A stretch of DNA of 64,000 nucleotides from Luteolibacter yonseiensis (GTDB lineage: Bacteria; Verrucomicrobiota; Verrucomicrobiia; Verrucomicrobiales; Akkermansiaceae). The stretch is taken from assembly GCF_016595465.1 (NCBI RefSeq), contig NZ_JAENIK010000008.1:124001-188000 (forward strand), written 5' to 3'. This document shows positions 39,403-47,481 of the stretch, one piece after another. The first letter of the stretch is position 1; every line of letters begins with the position of its first letter. The translations under genes were made by a program, and so were the position numbers. The notes under the pieces were generated by a model, which was given only the letters and a program-made list of their open reading frames with translations, made no database searches and was not told the origin of the DNA.

Positions 39403-39425
39403 AAACTGTTGGTAGGTTCCCTGCC

Positions 39426-39980
39426 ATGATATTTGGAGACACCGCGGACTTTGCTATTGAAGCATACCATGAACCCCATGGCCCTCGTTTTGGCGGATTT
39501 GGCAGGATGTGCATCTACATCCAAGGCGTGTGCCTAGGCGATATCCGGGAGAATCATTGCTCATTGTTTCACGCCACCGACCGCATTCGGGCGGTGGCGG
39601 CGGACTTCCAGATCCTCTGGGATGAAAGCTTGGCCAGCTTGTCAGATACCGCGATATTTACCCTTATCGATAAAGAACTTTATGAGGGTGCGGCTCCCGG
39701 GCATAGAACCGGCCATACGACACGTGACTTCCTGACGAACACGGGTGAAATGTTTGATGGCGCGAAGACGTTCGTCGTCTTCCGGCCACCTGACCGGCTT
39801 CATATTCTGTTTCGGCTTCAAGATGACACGTTCGGTTCGGCTTCTTGCAACATCCAGACTTTTCGAAATGTCGCGGACGCCTACGTCGGTTGGTTTGAAG
39901 AGCAGGTGCGGACAACCGCTCCACCCTATTTCCCCATCAATCCGTTTGATTTGGATGAGAAAGTTCCGGACGAGGACTGA
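39426..39980 (+). CDS. Possible Imm42-like immunity protein
   Basis: A 184-residue cytoplasmic protein starting MIFGDTADFAIEAYHEP, followed by a glycine-rich strand and IYIQGVCLGD. This opening resembles immunity protein family 42, whose members begin with M-x-x-GD...FAI and protect against polymorphic toxins. No signal peptide or membrane segment is present. It starts 24 bp after the MFS transporter stop on the same strand. No toxin gene is adjacent, so it would be an orphan immunity gene. The base composition is lower in GC than its neighbours, which fits horizontal acquisition. The family assignment is tentative. Confidence 0.5.
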   Translation: MIFGDTADFAIEAYHEPHGPRFGGFGRMCIYIQGVCLGDIRENHCSLFHATDRIRAVAADFQILWDESLASLSDTAIFTLIDKELYEGAAPGHRTGHTTRDFLTNTGEMFDGAKTFVVFRPPDRLHILFRLQDDTFGSASCNIQTFRNVADAYVGWFEEQVRTTAPPYFPINPFDLDEKVPDED

Positions 39981-40018
39981 CCATGCACCACAGGAAATGG
40001 TGGCCGCCCGTATCAAAA

Positions 40019-41047
40019 TCAGGGGATGCCCAGTCTGCTTCGCAAGCGGGCCACCGCCCAGGTGGCATGTTCCGAAATCAACGGATCCTCATCCGCCGCG
40101 GCTTTCTCCAATGCGGGCAGGTCTTCCAGCGTGCCGGTGTTTCCCAACGCCACGCAGACGTTCCTCAGGAATCTCGGCCTCTTGATCCGTTTGATGGGAG
40201 ACTTCGCGAAAAGGGCCCGGAAGCCATCGTCATCCAGATCGAGGAAATCCCGCAGGCGCTTTTCAAATACGGTGGTGCGCGCGTGAAAGGTGATTTCCCG
40301 GGATTCCACGGCGAAGCGGTTCCACGGACAGGCGTCGAGGCAGTCGTCGCATCCGTAGATCCGGTCGCCCATGGCAATGCGGAACTCCTCGGGGATGGCC
40401 CCCTTGTGCTCGATGGTGAGATAGGAGACACACCGCCGCGCATCCACCCTGCGGGGCGCGGTGATCGCCCGGGTCGGGCAGGCGGTGATGCATGCGGTGC
40501 ACTTCCCGCAATGGTCGCCATAGGGTGGGTCCGGCGTGAGATCCAAAGTGGTAAGCAGTTCGGCGAGGAAAAACCAGGCGCCCATGTGGCGGTGGATCTG
40601 CACGGTGGACTTGCCATTCCATCCGAGCCCCGCGTCACTGGCGAAGTCCCGCTCCAGCACCGGCCCGGTGTCCACGTAGAACCGCTGCGTGCCGCCGAGC
40701 GTCCGCAGTTTCGCGTCGAACTCGCGCAGCCGTTTCTCGATCAGGTCATGGTAGTCGTTGTTCCATGAATAGCGGGCGATGCGGTAGCCGCCGGGATGGC
40801 CCTCGGGAAACGGGCTACGGCCCGGGTAGTAGTTCAGCGCGAGGCAGATGACGGATTTGCATCCGGCGAGCACCTCACGCGGATCGCAACGGCGTTCCGG
40901 AGTCCGCTCAAGCCACGCCATTTCCCCGTGCTTGCCCTCCGCGATCCACTCGCGGAACAGGTCCGCGTGGCCCGCTTCCTTCGCGGCGGCGATTCGGCAG
41001 TCGTCGAAGCCGAGCTCCGCCGCCCATGACTTGATCTGTTCGATCAT
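40019..41047 (-). CDS. queG: Epoxyqueuosine reductase QueG
   Basis: A 342-residue cobalamin-dependent iron-sulfur enzyme that reduces epoxyqueuosine to queuosine in tRNA. Two ferredoxin-like [4Fe-4S] motifs are visible, CGKCTACITACPTRAI and CDDCLDACPWN. YVDTGPVLERDFASDAGLGWNGKST is the family signature with the catalytic Asp region, and ALNYYPG is also typical. The C-terminal HEAT-like tail (RPRFLRNVCVALGN) recognises tRNA. The start lies 4 bp after the aroK stop, so the two are likely an operon. Confidence 0.95.
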   Translation of the reverse strand: MIEQIKSWAAELGFDDCRIAAAKEAGHADLFREWIAEGKHGEMAWLERTPERRCDPREVLAGCKSVICLALNYYPGRSPFPEGHPGGYRIARYSWNNDYHDLIEKRLREFDAKLRTLGGTQRFYVDTGPVLERDFASDAGLGWNGKSTVQIHRHMGAWFFLAELLTTLDLTPDPPYGDHCGKCTACITACPTRAITAPRRVDARRCVSYLTIEHKGAIPEEFRIAMGDRIYGCDDCLDACPWNRFAVESREITFHARTTVFEKRLRDFLDLDDDGFRALFAKSPIKRIKRPRFLRNVCVALGNTGTLEDLPALEKAAADEDPLISEHATWAVARLRSRLGIP

Positions 41048-41051
41048 CGGG

Positions 41052-41603
41052 TCACAGGTGTCCGGTGAAAAAGTAGCGCGCGCTCTCGAGGATGCCGGTT
41101 GCGAGCTCTCCGCAGTCCAGGCCGAGGATGTCCACCCTCAGGTGGGCCGTTTTTTCATAAAGCGGCGTCCTCACCTCCATCAGCGCCTCGATGCGCGCCC
41201 GTGGGTCGTCGGTATGCAGCAGCGGCCGGTCGCGGTTTTTCCCCGTGCGCTCGAGGATCACATCGACGGGCGCGTGCAGCCACACCACATACCCGAGGTG
41301 TCTCAACAAGTCCCGGTTGGCCTCGCGGCCGATCACCCCGCCGCCGGTGGAGATGATGCGCCGCGGTGCCGCCGGATCGCAGAGTTCTTCCAGCAGGCGC
41401 GTCTCCATGTCGCGGAACTTCTCCTCACCTTCTTCGGCGAAGATGGTGGTGATCGCCTTTCCGGCGCGGTGTTCGATGACATGGTCCATGTCAACCAGAG
41501 GGTAGCCTAGCCGATGATGGAGCTCGCGCCCGACCGTCGATTTCCCACTACCCATGAAGCCGATGAGAACAATGTTCTTCGGCGGAGGGTGCGATTCGTT
41601 CAT
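41052..41603 (-). CDS. aroK: Shikimate kinase
   Basis: A 183-residue kinase that phosphorylates shikimate at the 3-hydroxyl in chorismate synthesis. The Walker A motif is GFMGSGKSTVG near residue 15. The shikimate-binding motif DMDHVIEHRAGKAITTIF, the GGGVI loop with its preceding STGG, and the lid arginines in RDRPLL follow. The short N-terminal extension before the P-loop is normal. It is upstream of queG and divergent from the guanidine ABC transporter genes, whose NikR-like operator lies in the shared intergenic region. Confidence 0.93.
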   Translation of the reverse strand: MNESHPPPKNIVLIGFMGSGKSTVGRELHHRLGYPLVDMDHVIEHRAGKAITTIFAEEGEEKFRDMETRLLEELCDPAAPRRIISTGGGVIGREANRDLLRHLGYVVWLHAPVDVILERTGKNRDRPLLHTDDPRARIEALMEVRTPLYEKTAHLRVDILGLDCGELATGILESARYFFTGHL

Positions 41604-41698
41604 GGCTAGACCCTACCCACTCCCGGCCACGGGGATAAACCGTAAAATGGCGCGCCGCTCATTTTGGCACTCCTCCGAAACCTCTGCCCGCCGTTTCA

Positions 41699-41716
41699 TC
41701 GGTTTTCCAAAACCGA
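41699..41716. repeat. 18-bp palindrome between aroK and the ABC transporter genes
   Basis: Perfect 8-bp arms TCGGTTTT / AAAACCGA surround a 2-base centre. A two-base loop is too tight for a good RNA hairpin, so this is more likely a protein-binding palindrome. It lies six bases upstream of the first NikR-type half-site at 41722. Confidence 0.45.
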
Positions 41717-41742
41717 ACTTGGTATGAACCATGCTTAATCCG

Positions 41743-41770
41743 GTGTGAAAAAACGGACAAACATTCATAC
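41743..41770 (+). promoter_or_regulatory. NikR-type operator upstream of the ABC transporter genes
   Basis: GTGTGA-N16-TCATAC matches 11 of 12 bases of the E. coli NikR operator GTATGA-N16-TCATAC; extended arms are GGTGTGAA / TTCATACC. A further perfect half-site GTATGA lies 21 bp upstream at 41722-41727. The regulator gene at 45616 has the perfect version of the site in its own upstream region, so joint control is likely. The spacing to the start codon at 41803 is 32 bp. Confidence 0.65.
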
Positions 41771-41802
41771 CGCGCCGTTAAAATCCAACCACACCCACCG
41801 CC

Positions 41803-42792
41803 ATGAAATTGTTGCCCCGCCTTGGATTCACCGCAGTTGCATTGCTCGCCATGTGCGGGTTCGCCAATGCCGCCCCCTTGAAGATCGCCTACTCCGACTG
41901 GCCCGGCTGGATCGCATGGGAGATCGGCGTGCAGAAGGGCTGGTTCAAGGAAGCGGGTGTGGAGGTGGATTTCCAATGGTTCGACTACGTCCCCTCGATG
42001 GACGCCTACGTCTCCGGAAAGGTGGACGCCGTCTGCATGACCAATGGCGACGCCCTCGTCACCGGAGCCACCGGCAAGCCCTCGGTCGGCATCATCATCA
42101 ATGATTTCTCCAACGGAAACGACATGATCGTCGCCGCTCCCGGCATCAATTCGATCAAGGAACTCAAAGGCAAAAAGGTCGGGATCGAGGAAGGTTTCGT
42201 CTCCCACCTGCTCCTGCTTACCGGTCTCGAAAAGAACGGCCTGAAATCCGATGACGTCACGATCGTCAACACGCCCACCAACGAGACTCCGCAGGTGCTC
42301 GCCTCGAAGGCGGTGGATGCCATCGGCGCGTGGCAGCCGAACTCCGGCCAAGCCCTCAAGGCGCTGCCCGGCTCCAAACCGGTCTTCACGTCCGCGGACG
42401 CCCCGGGCATCATCTACGATCTCCTCTACGTCTCGCCCGAAAGTCTTGAGAAAAACAAGGACGACTGGGCGAAGGTGGTGAAGGTCTGGTACCGCATCGC
42501 CGCTTACATGAAGGCGGAGGAAAATCTCGACGATGTCCTGAAAATCCTTTCCGCCCGGGTGAAGATCTCACCGGAAGAATACGAACCCTTCCTCAAGGGC
42601 ACCTATATCCTCACGCTGGATGAAGCGCTCAAGCGCTGGGAAACCGGTACCGGACTCGGCACCGTTTACGGCTCCTCCAAGGTCGTCAACGAGTTCAACC
42701 TCAAGTTCAAGGTCTACGAGAAAACCCAGGACGTCGCCAAGTACCTCGATCCCTCGCTGACCAAGGCCCTGGCTGGCAAGAAGGGCGAATGA
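41803..42792 (+). CDS. ABC transporter substrate-binding protein, urea-carboxylase-associated (guanidine/urea uptake)
   Basis: A 329-residue periplasmic binding protein of the NMT1/THI5-SsuA-like class. The signal peptide is [20 protein letters not shown]. The mature protein begins [24 protein letters not shown], typical of the binding protein found beside urea carboxylase genes. Such transporters often sit under guanidine riboswitches, so guanidine is the best candidate ligand, with urea possible. It heads an importer set with the permease and ATPase genes downstream. The upstream region carries NikR-type half-sites. A perfect 10-bp intercistronic hairpin follows the gene. Confidence 0.82.
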   Translation: MKLLPRLGFTAVALLAMCGFANAAPLKIAYSDWPGWIAWEIGVQKGWFKEAGVEVDFQWFDYVPSMDAYVSGKVDAVCMTNGDALVTGATGKPSVGIIINDFSNGNDMIVAAPGINSIKELKGKKVGIEEGFVSHLLLLTGLEKNGLKSDDVTIVNTPTNETPQVLASKAVDAIGAWQPNSGQALKALPGSKPVFTSADAPGIIYDLLYVSPESLEKNKDDWAKVVKVWYRIAAYMKAEENLDDVLKILSARVKISPEEYEPFLKGTYILTLDEALKRWETGTGLGTVYGSSKVVNEFNLKFKVYEKTQDVAKYLDPSLTKALAGKKGE

Positions 42793-42812
42793 ACCTGTGA
42801 ATCCCTCCTTCA

Positions 42813-42847
42813 GGACCATGCCGCATCCCGACACGTCGGCATGGTCC
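42813..42847 (+). other. Intercistronic hairpin between binding-protein and permease genes
   Basis: A perfect 10-bp stem (GGACCATGCC / GGCATGGTCC) with a 15-base loop begins 20 bp after the stop codon. No T-run follows, so it probably protects the 3' end of the binding-protein message, giving more binding protein than permease, rather than terminating transcription. Confidence 0.6.
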
Positions 42848-42881
42848 GTCCGCGCCTCCATCCCACCCGCCTCCGCCATTC

Positions 42882-44246
42882 ATGACACGTCCCGGCATTC
42901 TTAAAAACTGGTTCCTGATCCGCCGGGATCTGCCACAGACGAGGAGGTTCGCCCTCTCGATCACCTCGTTCCTGCTTCCCCTCGCCCTGTGGTGTCTCGT
43001 TTCCTACGTCCCATGGATCTGGCATCCGGACGTGAAGATCGAACTCTCCGCCGAACGCGAGGGCGTGACCACGGTCTTCACCGCGGGCGATCACGTCAGC
43101 CGGAAGTTTTTCCCGGAATTCGCCCAGGCCGTCAGGGATGACAACGCGAAAGTGCTGGCGGCCAGAAGCGCCGGCACACCTGAAACGGGTGCTAAGCGGA
43201 AAAACCAGAAACTCCTCCGCCAGCTCGCCCCACTCGCCGTGGAGCATGGCTGGCTGCCCCACACCGAAGGACAGAACGACGCCGTCCTCTACACGCTCTG
43301 GCGCGACATCGCCACCGGTGCGAAAGTCGCCGTAAAGCCCGCGCTGACCGACGAGAATCTCGGGATCGTCCGGGAAAACTGGACCATCCTTTCCGCGGCA
43401 TCGCCCACCTTCTCCTATCAGCTCCTGCCGGACGCGCCTCTGCTGAAACTCATCCCGCAGGGCAGGCCCGCGAATCCCGTCTATCTGCCCGCGCCGGATG
43501 AGGTTGTCAGGACCGGCCTGCGCGACTTCACCGCCGAGGTCCCCGCGGGAGAACTCACCATGGGGCAACGCTACAAGCGCTCCCTGCACGTCATTTTCAT
43601 GGGCTTCATCTGGGCCTGCATCGTCGGCATCCCCATCGGCATCCTCTGCGGTGTGTTCGATTTTTTCTCGAGGCTCTTCGAGCCGTTCGTCGATTTCTTC
43701 CGCTACATGCCCGCGCCGACCTTCAGCACGCTGCTGGTCGCCGTGCTGCTCGCGGGGGATGCTCCGAAGATCGCGCTCGTCTTCATCGGCACCGTTTTCC
43801 AGCTCATCCTCGTCGTTTCCAAAACCACCCGGCTGCTCGATCCATCATTGCTGGAGGCCGCGCAAACCCTCGGTGCCAAGCCCCGCCAGATGATCACCCA
43901 CGTGGTCATCCCCGGCATCCTGCCGAATCTCTACAACGATCTCCGCATCCTTCTCGGCTGGGCATGGACCTGGCTCGTCATCGCCGAACTGATCGGCATG
44001 AAAAGCGGACTGACCGAATTCATCGAAACTCAGGGCCGCTTCCGCAACTTCGACCGTGTTTTCCCCGTGATCATCCTGATCGGCCTCACGGGATTCATCA
44101 TGGACCAGTTCCTCTCCTGGCTTCACGGCATCTTCTTCCCATGGGCGGGCAAGACCGGACCGCTCTCCCGCGCCATCGTCCAAGCCATGAAATGGCCCGT
44201 CCGGATTCTTTCCGCCGGCAGCCGCAAAAGCGCGCCACAACCATGA
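42882..44246 (+). CDS. ABC transporter permease with unusual N-terminal extension (guanidine/urea uptake)
   Basis: A 454-residue inner-membrane permease. The C-terminal ~230 residues are a normal binding-protein-dependent transport domain with about six TM segments. The coupling motif [25 protein letters not shown] contains the EAA loop that contacts the ATPase. The first ~215 residues are unusual: one TM segment ([17 protein letters not shown]) is followed by about 170 soluble residues before the permease fold. Ordinary SsuC/TauC permeases are about 260 residues. The extension may interact with the binding protein, which is inference. The stop overlaps the ATPase start (ATGA). Confidence 0.83.
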   Translation: MTRPGILKNWFLIRRDLPQTRRFALSITSFLLPLALWCLVSYVPWIWHPDVKIELSAEREGVTTVFTAGDHVSRKFFPEFAQAVRDDNAKVLAARSAGTPETGAKRKNQKLLRQLAPLAVEHGWLPHTEGQNDAVLYTLWRDIATGAKVAVKPALTDENLGIVRENWTILSAASPTFSYQLLPDAPLLKLIPQGRPANPVYLPAPDEVVRTGLRDFTAEVPAGELTMGQRYKRSLHVIFMGFIWACIVGIPIGILCGVFDFFSRLFEPFVDFFRYMPAPTFSTLLVAVLLAGDAPKIALVFIGTVFQLILVVSKTTRLLDPSLLEAAQTLGAKPRQMITHVVIPGILPNLYNDLRILLGWAWTWLVIAELIGMKSGLTEFIETQGRFRNFDRVFPVIILIGLTGFIMDQFLSWLHGIFFPWAGKTGPLSRAIVQAMKWPVRILSAGSRKSAPQP

Positions 44247-45139
44247 ACACCGATCTCGCACTTCCCGACTACCGCGAGCAGACACCCGAGGTCGCCGCCC
44301 GGTTCTCCCGGCTCGTCGAGCGCCCCGTGGCCCTGCAAGTGAGCCATCTCACGAAAAAATTCGAAACCCCTCGCGGCATCATCACCGCGCTGGATGACGT
44401 CTCGTTTTCCGTGCACAAGCGCGAGCTTCTCAGCGTCATCGGACCCTCCGGCTGTGGAAAATCGACACTCGTCAGAATCCTCGCAGGGCTGGAATCTCCG
44501 ACTTCCGGCGAGCTCCGTGTCTACGGCGAACCCGTTTCAGGCCCGGGTGCGGACCGGGGGATGGTCTTCCAGGGCTACACGCTCTTCCCATGGCGTACGG
44601 TGAAGGAGAATGTCATGTTCGGCCCGCAGATGTCCGGCACGCCCACCTACATCGCCGACTCCGAGGCCCGCGAATGGATCGAACTCGTCGGCCTCTCGAA
44701 ATTCGAAAACGCCTACCCCCACCAGCTTTCCGGCGGCATGAAGCAACGGGTCGCCATCGCCCGCGCGCTCGCCAACCAGCCGCGCGTCCTCTTCATGGAC
44801 GAGCCCTTCGGCGCTCTCGACGCACAGACCCGCTGCCAGATGCAGTCCTACCTGCTGGAGATCTGGAAAAACGTGGACATCACCATCGTCTTCATCACCC
44901 ACGACCTGGACGAGGCCGTGTTCCTGTCCGACAGGATTCTCGTTCTGGAAGCCAACCCGGGAAGAGTGAACGAGGTCGTCCAGGTCCCGGTGCCCCGGCC
45001 ACGCAGCAGCACCCAGATCTTCGATCCCACCTTCCTCGGCGTCCGCAAGCACATCGACAACCTCATCCATCCGCCCGGCCAGGAGCAGAAGGAGGCCCCC
45101 GTCCTGCGCCACGCGATTTCGGATCCCGACGTTGTCTGA
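44243..45139 (+). CDS. ABC transporter ATP-binding protein (guanidine/urea uptake)
   Basis: A 298-residue nucleotide-binding subunit of the SsuB/TauB type. Walker A is GPSGCGKST, the Q-loop is [11 protein letters not shown], the signature is [15 protein letters not shown], Walker B is [13 protein letters not shown] and the switch His is in [10 protein letters not shown]. The start at 44243 overlaps the permease stop by four bases, which fixes the start. It completes the importer. It is convergent with sugE, with only two bases between the stop codons. Confidence 0.92.
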   Translation: MNTDLALPDYREQTPEVAARFSRLVERPVALQVSHLTKKFETPRGIITALDDVSFSVHKRELLSVIGPSGCGKSTLVRILAGLESPTSGELRVYGEPVSGPGADRGMVFQGYTLFPWRTVKENVMFGPQMSGTPTYIADSEAREWIELVGLSKFENAYPHQLSGGMKQRVAIARALANQPRVLFMDEPFGALDAQTRCQMQSYLLEIWKNVDITIVFITHDLDEAVFLSDRILVLEANPGRVNEVVQVPVPRPRSSTQIFDPTFLGVRKHIDNLIHPPGQEQKEAPVLRHAISDPDVV

Positions 45140-45141
45140 TC

Positions 45142-45456
45142 CTAGGAAAAGACCTTCAGACCGACGACGCCCGCGAGGATCAGGGAGACGCATGTCAGCC
45201 TCGCCGCACTCACCGGATCGCCGAGGAACATCATTCCGATCACAACGGTTCCAGCGGCCCCCACGCCCGTCCACACCGCATAGGCGGTGCCGATCGGCAG
45301 GGTCTTGGCGGCGCTGCCCAGCAACAGGACACTCACCACAAGGGCGGTCACCGTGCCGACGGTCGGCCACAGGCGGGTGAAGCCCTCGGTGAATTTCAGG
45401 CCGATGGCCCAGGCGATTTCAAAAAAGGCTGCGAGTAATAGAAGAATCCAAGGCAT
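45142..45456 (-). CDS. sugE: SMR-family guanidinium exporter (SugE/Gdx)
   Basis: A 104-residue four-TM small multidrug resistance protein. The SugE/Gdx subgroup signature GTAYAVWTGVGAAGTVVIG is present, and the essential membrane Glu is in AAFFEIAWAIGLK near residue 13. This subgroup exports guanidinium in exchange for protons. Its leader carries a two-hairpin guanidine-II riboswitch, which strongly supports that role. It faces the importer genes tail to tail and is divergent from the NikR-like regulator gene, so import, export and degradation of guanidine are encoded in one place. Confidence 0.93.
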   Translation of the reverse strand: MPWILLLLAAFFEIAWAIGLKFTEGFTRLWPTVGTVTALVVSVLLLGSAAKTLPIGTAYAVWTGVGAAGTVVIGMMFLGDPVSAARLTCVSLILAGVVGLKVFS

Positions 45457-45473
45457 GACGTTCCGGCGGTTGC

Positions 45474-45517
45474 CAGGGTCGTCCCTGATTTTCGCACAGC
45501 GGCTGAAGTCGTCCTCA
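45474..45517 (-). promoter_or_regulatory. Guanidine-II (mini-ykkC) riboswitch of sugE
   Basis: On the minus strand two hairpins with ACGA tetraloops stand 16 bases apart: TGAGG-ACGA-CTTCA at 45517-45504 (one G-U pair) and CAGGG-ACGA-CCCTG at 45487-45474. Paired stem-loops with ACGR loops are the defining feature of guanidine-II riboswitches. The second hairpin ends 17 bases before the sugE start, placing it to control ribosome access. Confidence 0.88.
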
Positions 45518-45558
45518 ACACGCCGAACCTAACCGCCCCGGGACACAAATCAACCCAA

Positions 45559-45586
45559 GTATGACGATTTTAAAAAAAGTTCATAC
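45559..45586 (+). promoter_or_regulatory. Perfect NikR-type operator upstream of the NikR-like gene
   Basis: GTATGA-N16-TCATAC is identical to the E. coli NikR consensus including spacing; the arms extend to AGTATGA / TCATACT. It lies 29 bp upstream of the regulator start at 45616, so autoregulation is likely, and about 100 bp upstream of sugE on the other strand. Confidence 0.85.
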
Positions 45587-45615
45587 TCGGCATCACTCAT
45601 GCTGTGAAACCATGC

Positions 45616-46080
45616 ATGGCCAGCAACGGTAACAACGACGGATTGAGGCGCATGACGGTCTCGATGCCGGAGGAGACATTCCAGGCGTTCGAACGCCTGG
45701 TCGCCTCGCGGGGATTCGACAGCCGGTCGCAGGCGGTCGGCGAGATGATCCACCAGCACGCCGCCCAGCACCTGGAGAAAATCGGCACCGAGATCATGGC
45801 GGGAACACTCACCCTCGTGTACGACGAGTCGAAGAGCGCCCTTCTCCGCGACCTCTCCCGCATTTTCCGGGAACATATCTCCGAGGTGATTTCCTCACAA
45901 CACATCCTTCTGGAGGACGAGCACGTGCTCGAGGTCATCCTCATGCAGGGTCCCGCCCGCACCCTGCGGGAGATCACCAACAAGCTCGTCACCTGCAAGG
46001 GAGTGAAGACCGCGCACATCACCCTGACACCCCACCTCATGCCTCCGCTCCACGCCAAGGGAACCGGCAAACGCCCATGA
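45616..46080 (+). CDS. NikR-family ribbon-helix-helix regulator lacking most nickel ligands
   Basis: A 154-residue NikR homolog: an N-terminal ribbon-helix-helix domain ([19 protein letters not shown], with GFDSRSQAV as the helix-turn) and a C-terminal ACT-like sensor domain. DNA-contact residues R3, T5 and T7 of E. coli NikR align with R12, T14 and S16, which fits the identical operator upstream. Of the Ni ligands H76, H87, H89 and C95, only H87 is kept (H96); the others align with R85, L98 and V104 in an ungapped alignment. It should therefore not bind Ni in the normal way. Its stop overlaps the next gene (ATGA), and its context is guanidine/urea catabolism, so a nitrogen-compound effector is plausible. 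A GTG start at 45604 is an alternative. Confidence 0.85.
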   Translation: MASNGNNDGLRRMTVSMPEETFQAFERLVASRGFDSRSQAVGEMIHQHAAQHLEKIGTEIMAGTLTLVYDESKSALLRDLSRIFREHISEVISSQHILLEDEHVLEVILMQGPARTLREITNKLVTCKGVKTAHITLTPHLMPPLHAKGTGKRP

Positions 46081-46796
46081 AACCGCTTTTCGAAAAAACA
46101 TTGTCAGGGGCCGGGATGTGGTCCGCCGTGATCTCGCGTGGCAAGCGGCTCCGCCTCACCGACACCGACGGCGGCGCGAACGTGGGCATGCTGCTCTACA
46201 ACACCCGCGAACGCACGGAGCGCTACAACATGCCGGACACCCTCAAGGGCCAGCACATCTTCTACCTGCGCTCGCCCTACTGCCTGCATTCCGACATGGG
46301 GCGGCTGCTGGCCTCGGTCACCTCGGACACCGTGGGCTGGCACGACACGGTCTGCGGCCACTCGGACGCTGCCCGCGTGCTCGCGAAATACGGGGAGAAC
46401 AACTACCAGTCCGCCCGCAACGGCTGGCACCGCAACGGCCACGACTGCTTCCTCATCGAACTGGCGAAGTGGGGGCTCGGCAAAAAGGACCTTGTTCCCA
46501 ATCTCAATCTCTTCAGCAAGGCCGTGGCTGATGAAGCCGGCCAACTCACCTTTGTCCCGGAAAATTCGAAACCCGGCGACAGCATCGAACTGCGGTTCGA
46601 GATGGACACGCTCGTGGTGCTCAACACCTGCCAGCATCCGCTTGATCCGGATCCCGTCTACCGGCAACGCCAGGTGAAGCTCCAGGTCTTCGCGGGGGAT
46701 CCGCCTGCGGATGATGATCCATCACTGCTCGTCCGCCCGGAGAACCTCCGGGCCTGGGAAAACAACCAAACCTATCACACCCTTCTACAACCATGA
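46077..46796 (+). CDS. Urea carboxylase-associated protein (DUF1989), probable carboxyguanidine deiminase subunit
   Basis: A 239-residue DUF1989 protein of the urea-carboxylase-associated family. Characteristic stretches are [62 protein letters not shown] and [10 protein letters not shown]; the Cys and His in these stretches may bind metal. Work on guanidine-degrading bacteria showed that such paired proteins form carboxyguanidine deiminase (CgdAB), which converts carboxyguanidine to allophanate and ammonia. I cannot tell CgdA from CgdB by eye. It overlaps both neighbours by 4 bp, so it is co-translated with the regulator and the next DUF1989 gene. Confidence 0.87.
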   Translation: MKPLFEKTLSGAGMWSAVISRGKRLRLTDTDGGANVGMLLYNTRERTERYNMPDTLKGQHIFYLRSPYCLHSDMGRLLASVTSDTVGWHDTVCGHSDAARVLAKYGENNYQSARNGWHRNGHDCFLIELAKWGLGKKDLVPNLNLFSKAVADEAGQLTFVPENSKPGDSIELRFEMDTLVVLNTCQHPLDPDPVYRQRQVKLQVFAGDPPADDDPSLLVRPENLRAWENNQTYHTLLQP

Positions 46797-47422
46797 TCGA
46801 AAGCACCCTCGACCCGGAGAACGCCGCGTTCCGCGAGGTCATCCCCGCAGGCGGCTGGTGGGTTCATGAAATCAAGAAGGGCCGGACCTTGCGCATCCTT
46901 GATCTCGAAGGGAACCAGGCCGCCGACACGCTGTTTTTCAGCGCCGCCGATCCTACCGAACGCTACAGCGCGGACCGGACGATCCAGGAGCAGGCGGCCC
47001 TCTATCTCACCACCGGCACCCGGCTGATGAGCAACGAGGGCAACGTCCTGCTCACCATCACCGCGGACACCTGCGGGCGTCACGACACGCTCGGCGGCGC
47101 GTGCTCGCGCGAGTCCAACACCATGCGCTACTCCCACGACACCGAGTGCATGCACGCCTGCCGCGACAGCTTCATCCGTGGCGCGCAGGAGTGGGACATC
47201 GAGCTCACCAAACGCGACCTGCCGCCCAACATCAACTTCTTCATGAACGTGCCGGTCTCCACCGATGGCGGCCTCACCTTCGCCGACGGCATCTCCGCTC
47301 CGGGCCGCTACGTCGAAATGCGGGCGGAAATGGATGTGGTCTGCCTCATCTCCAACTGCCCGCAGCTCAACAATCCCTGCAACGGTTGGAATCCGACGCC
47401 TGTCGAGGTGCTCGTCTTTTGA
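46793..47422 (+). CDS. Urea carboxylase-associated protein (DUF1989), probable carboxyguanidine deiminase second subunit
   Basis: A 209-residue DUF1989 paralog of the preceding protein. It shows [58 protein letters not shown] and [14 protein letters not shown], plus [16 protein letters not shown] at the end, the typical C-terminus of this family. With the previous gene it likely forms the heteromeric carboxyguanidine deiminase. The start overlaps the preceding stop (ATGA). A gap of 59 bp separates it from the carboxylase gene; no promoter or riboswitch was recognised there. Confidence 0.87.
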   Translation: MIESTLDPENAAFREVIPAGGWWVHEIKKGRTLRILDLEGNQAADTLFFSAADPTERYSADRTIQEQAALYLTTGTRLMSNEGNVLLTITADTCGRHDTLGGACSRESNTMRYSHDTECMHACRDSFIRGAQEWDIELTKRDLPPNINFFMNVPVSTDGGLTFADGISAPGRYVEMRAEMDVVCLISNCPQLNNPCNGWNPTPVEVLVF

Positions 47423-47481
47423 TTGGAGCGCCGTTGCCCAAAAACCTTCGCACGGAATGAATTCCGCGCTCCCAGTTTCCC

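Noticed and set aside
41604..41802. Guanidine-I or guanidine-III riboswitch upstream of the ABC importer
   Set aside because: None of the conserved ykkC-type segments were seen; only NikR-type half-sites and palindromes are present.
45616..46080. Calling the regulator a true nickel-responsive NikR and the importer a nickel transporter
   Set aside because: Three of four Ni ligands are missing, and the binding protein is of the NMT1-like urea-carboxylase-associated type, not NikA/CbiK.
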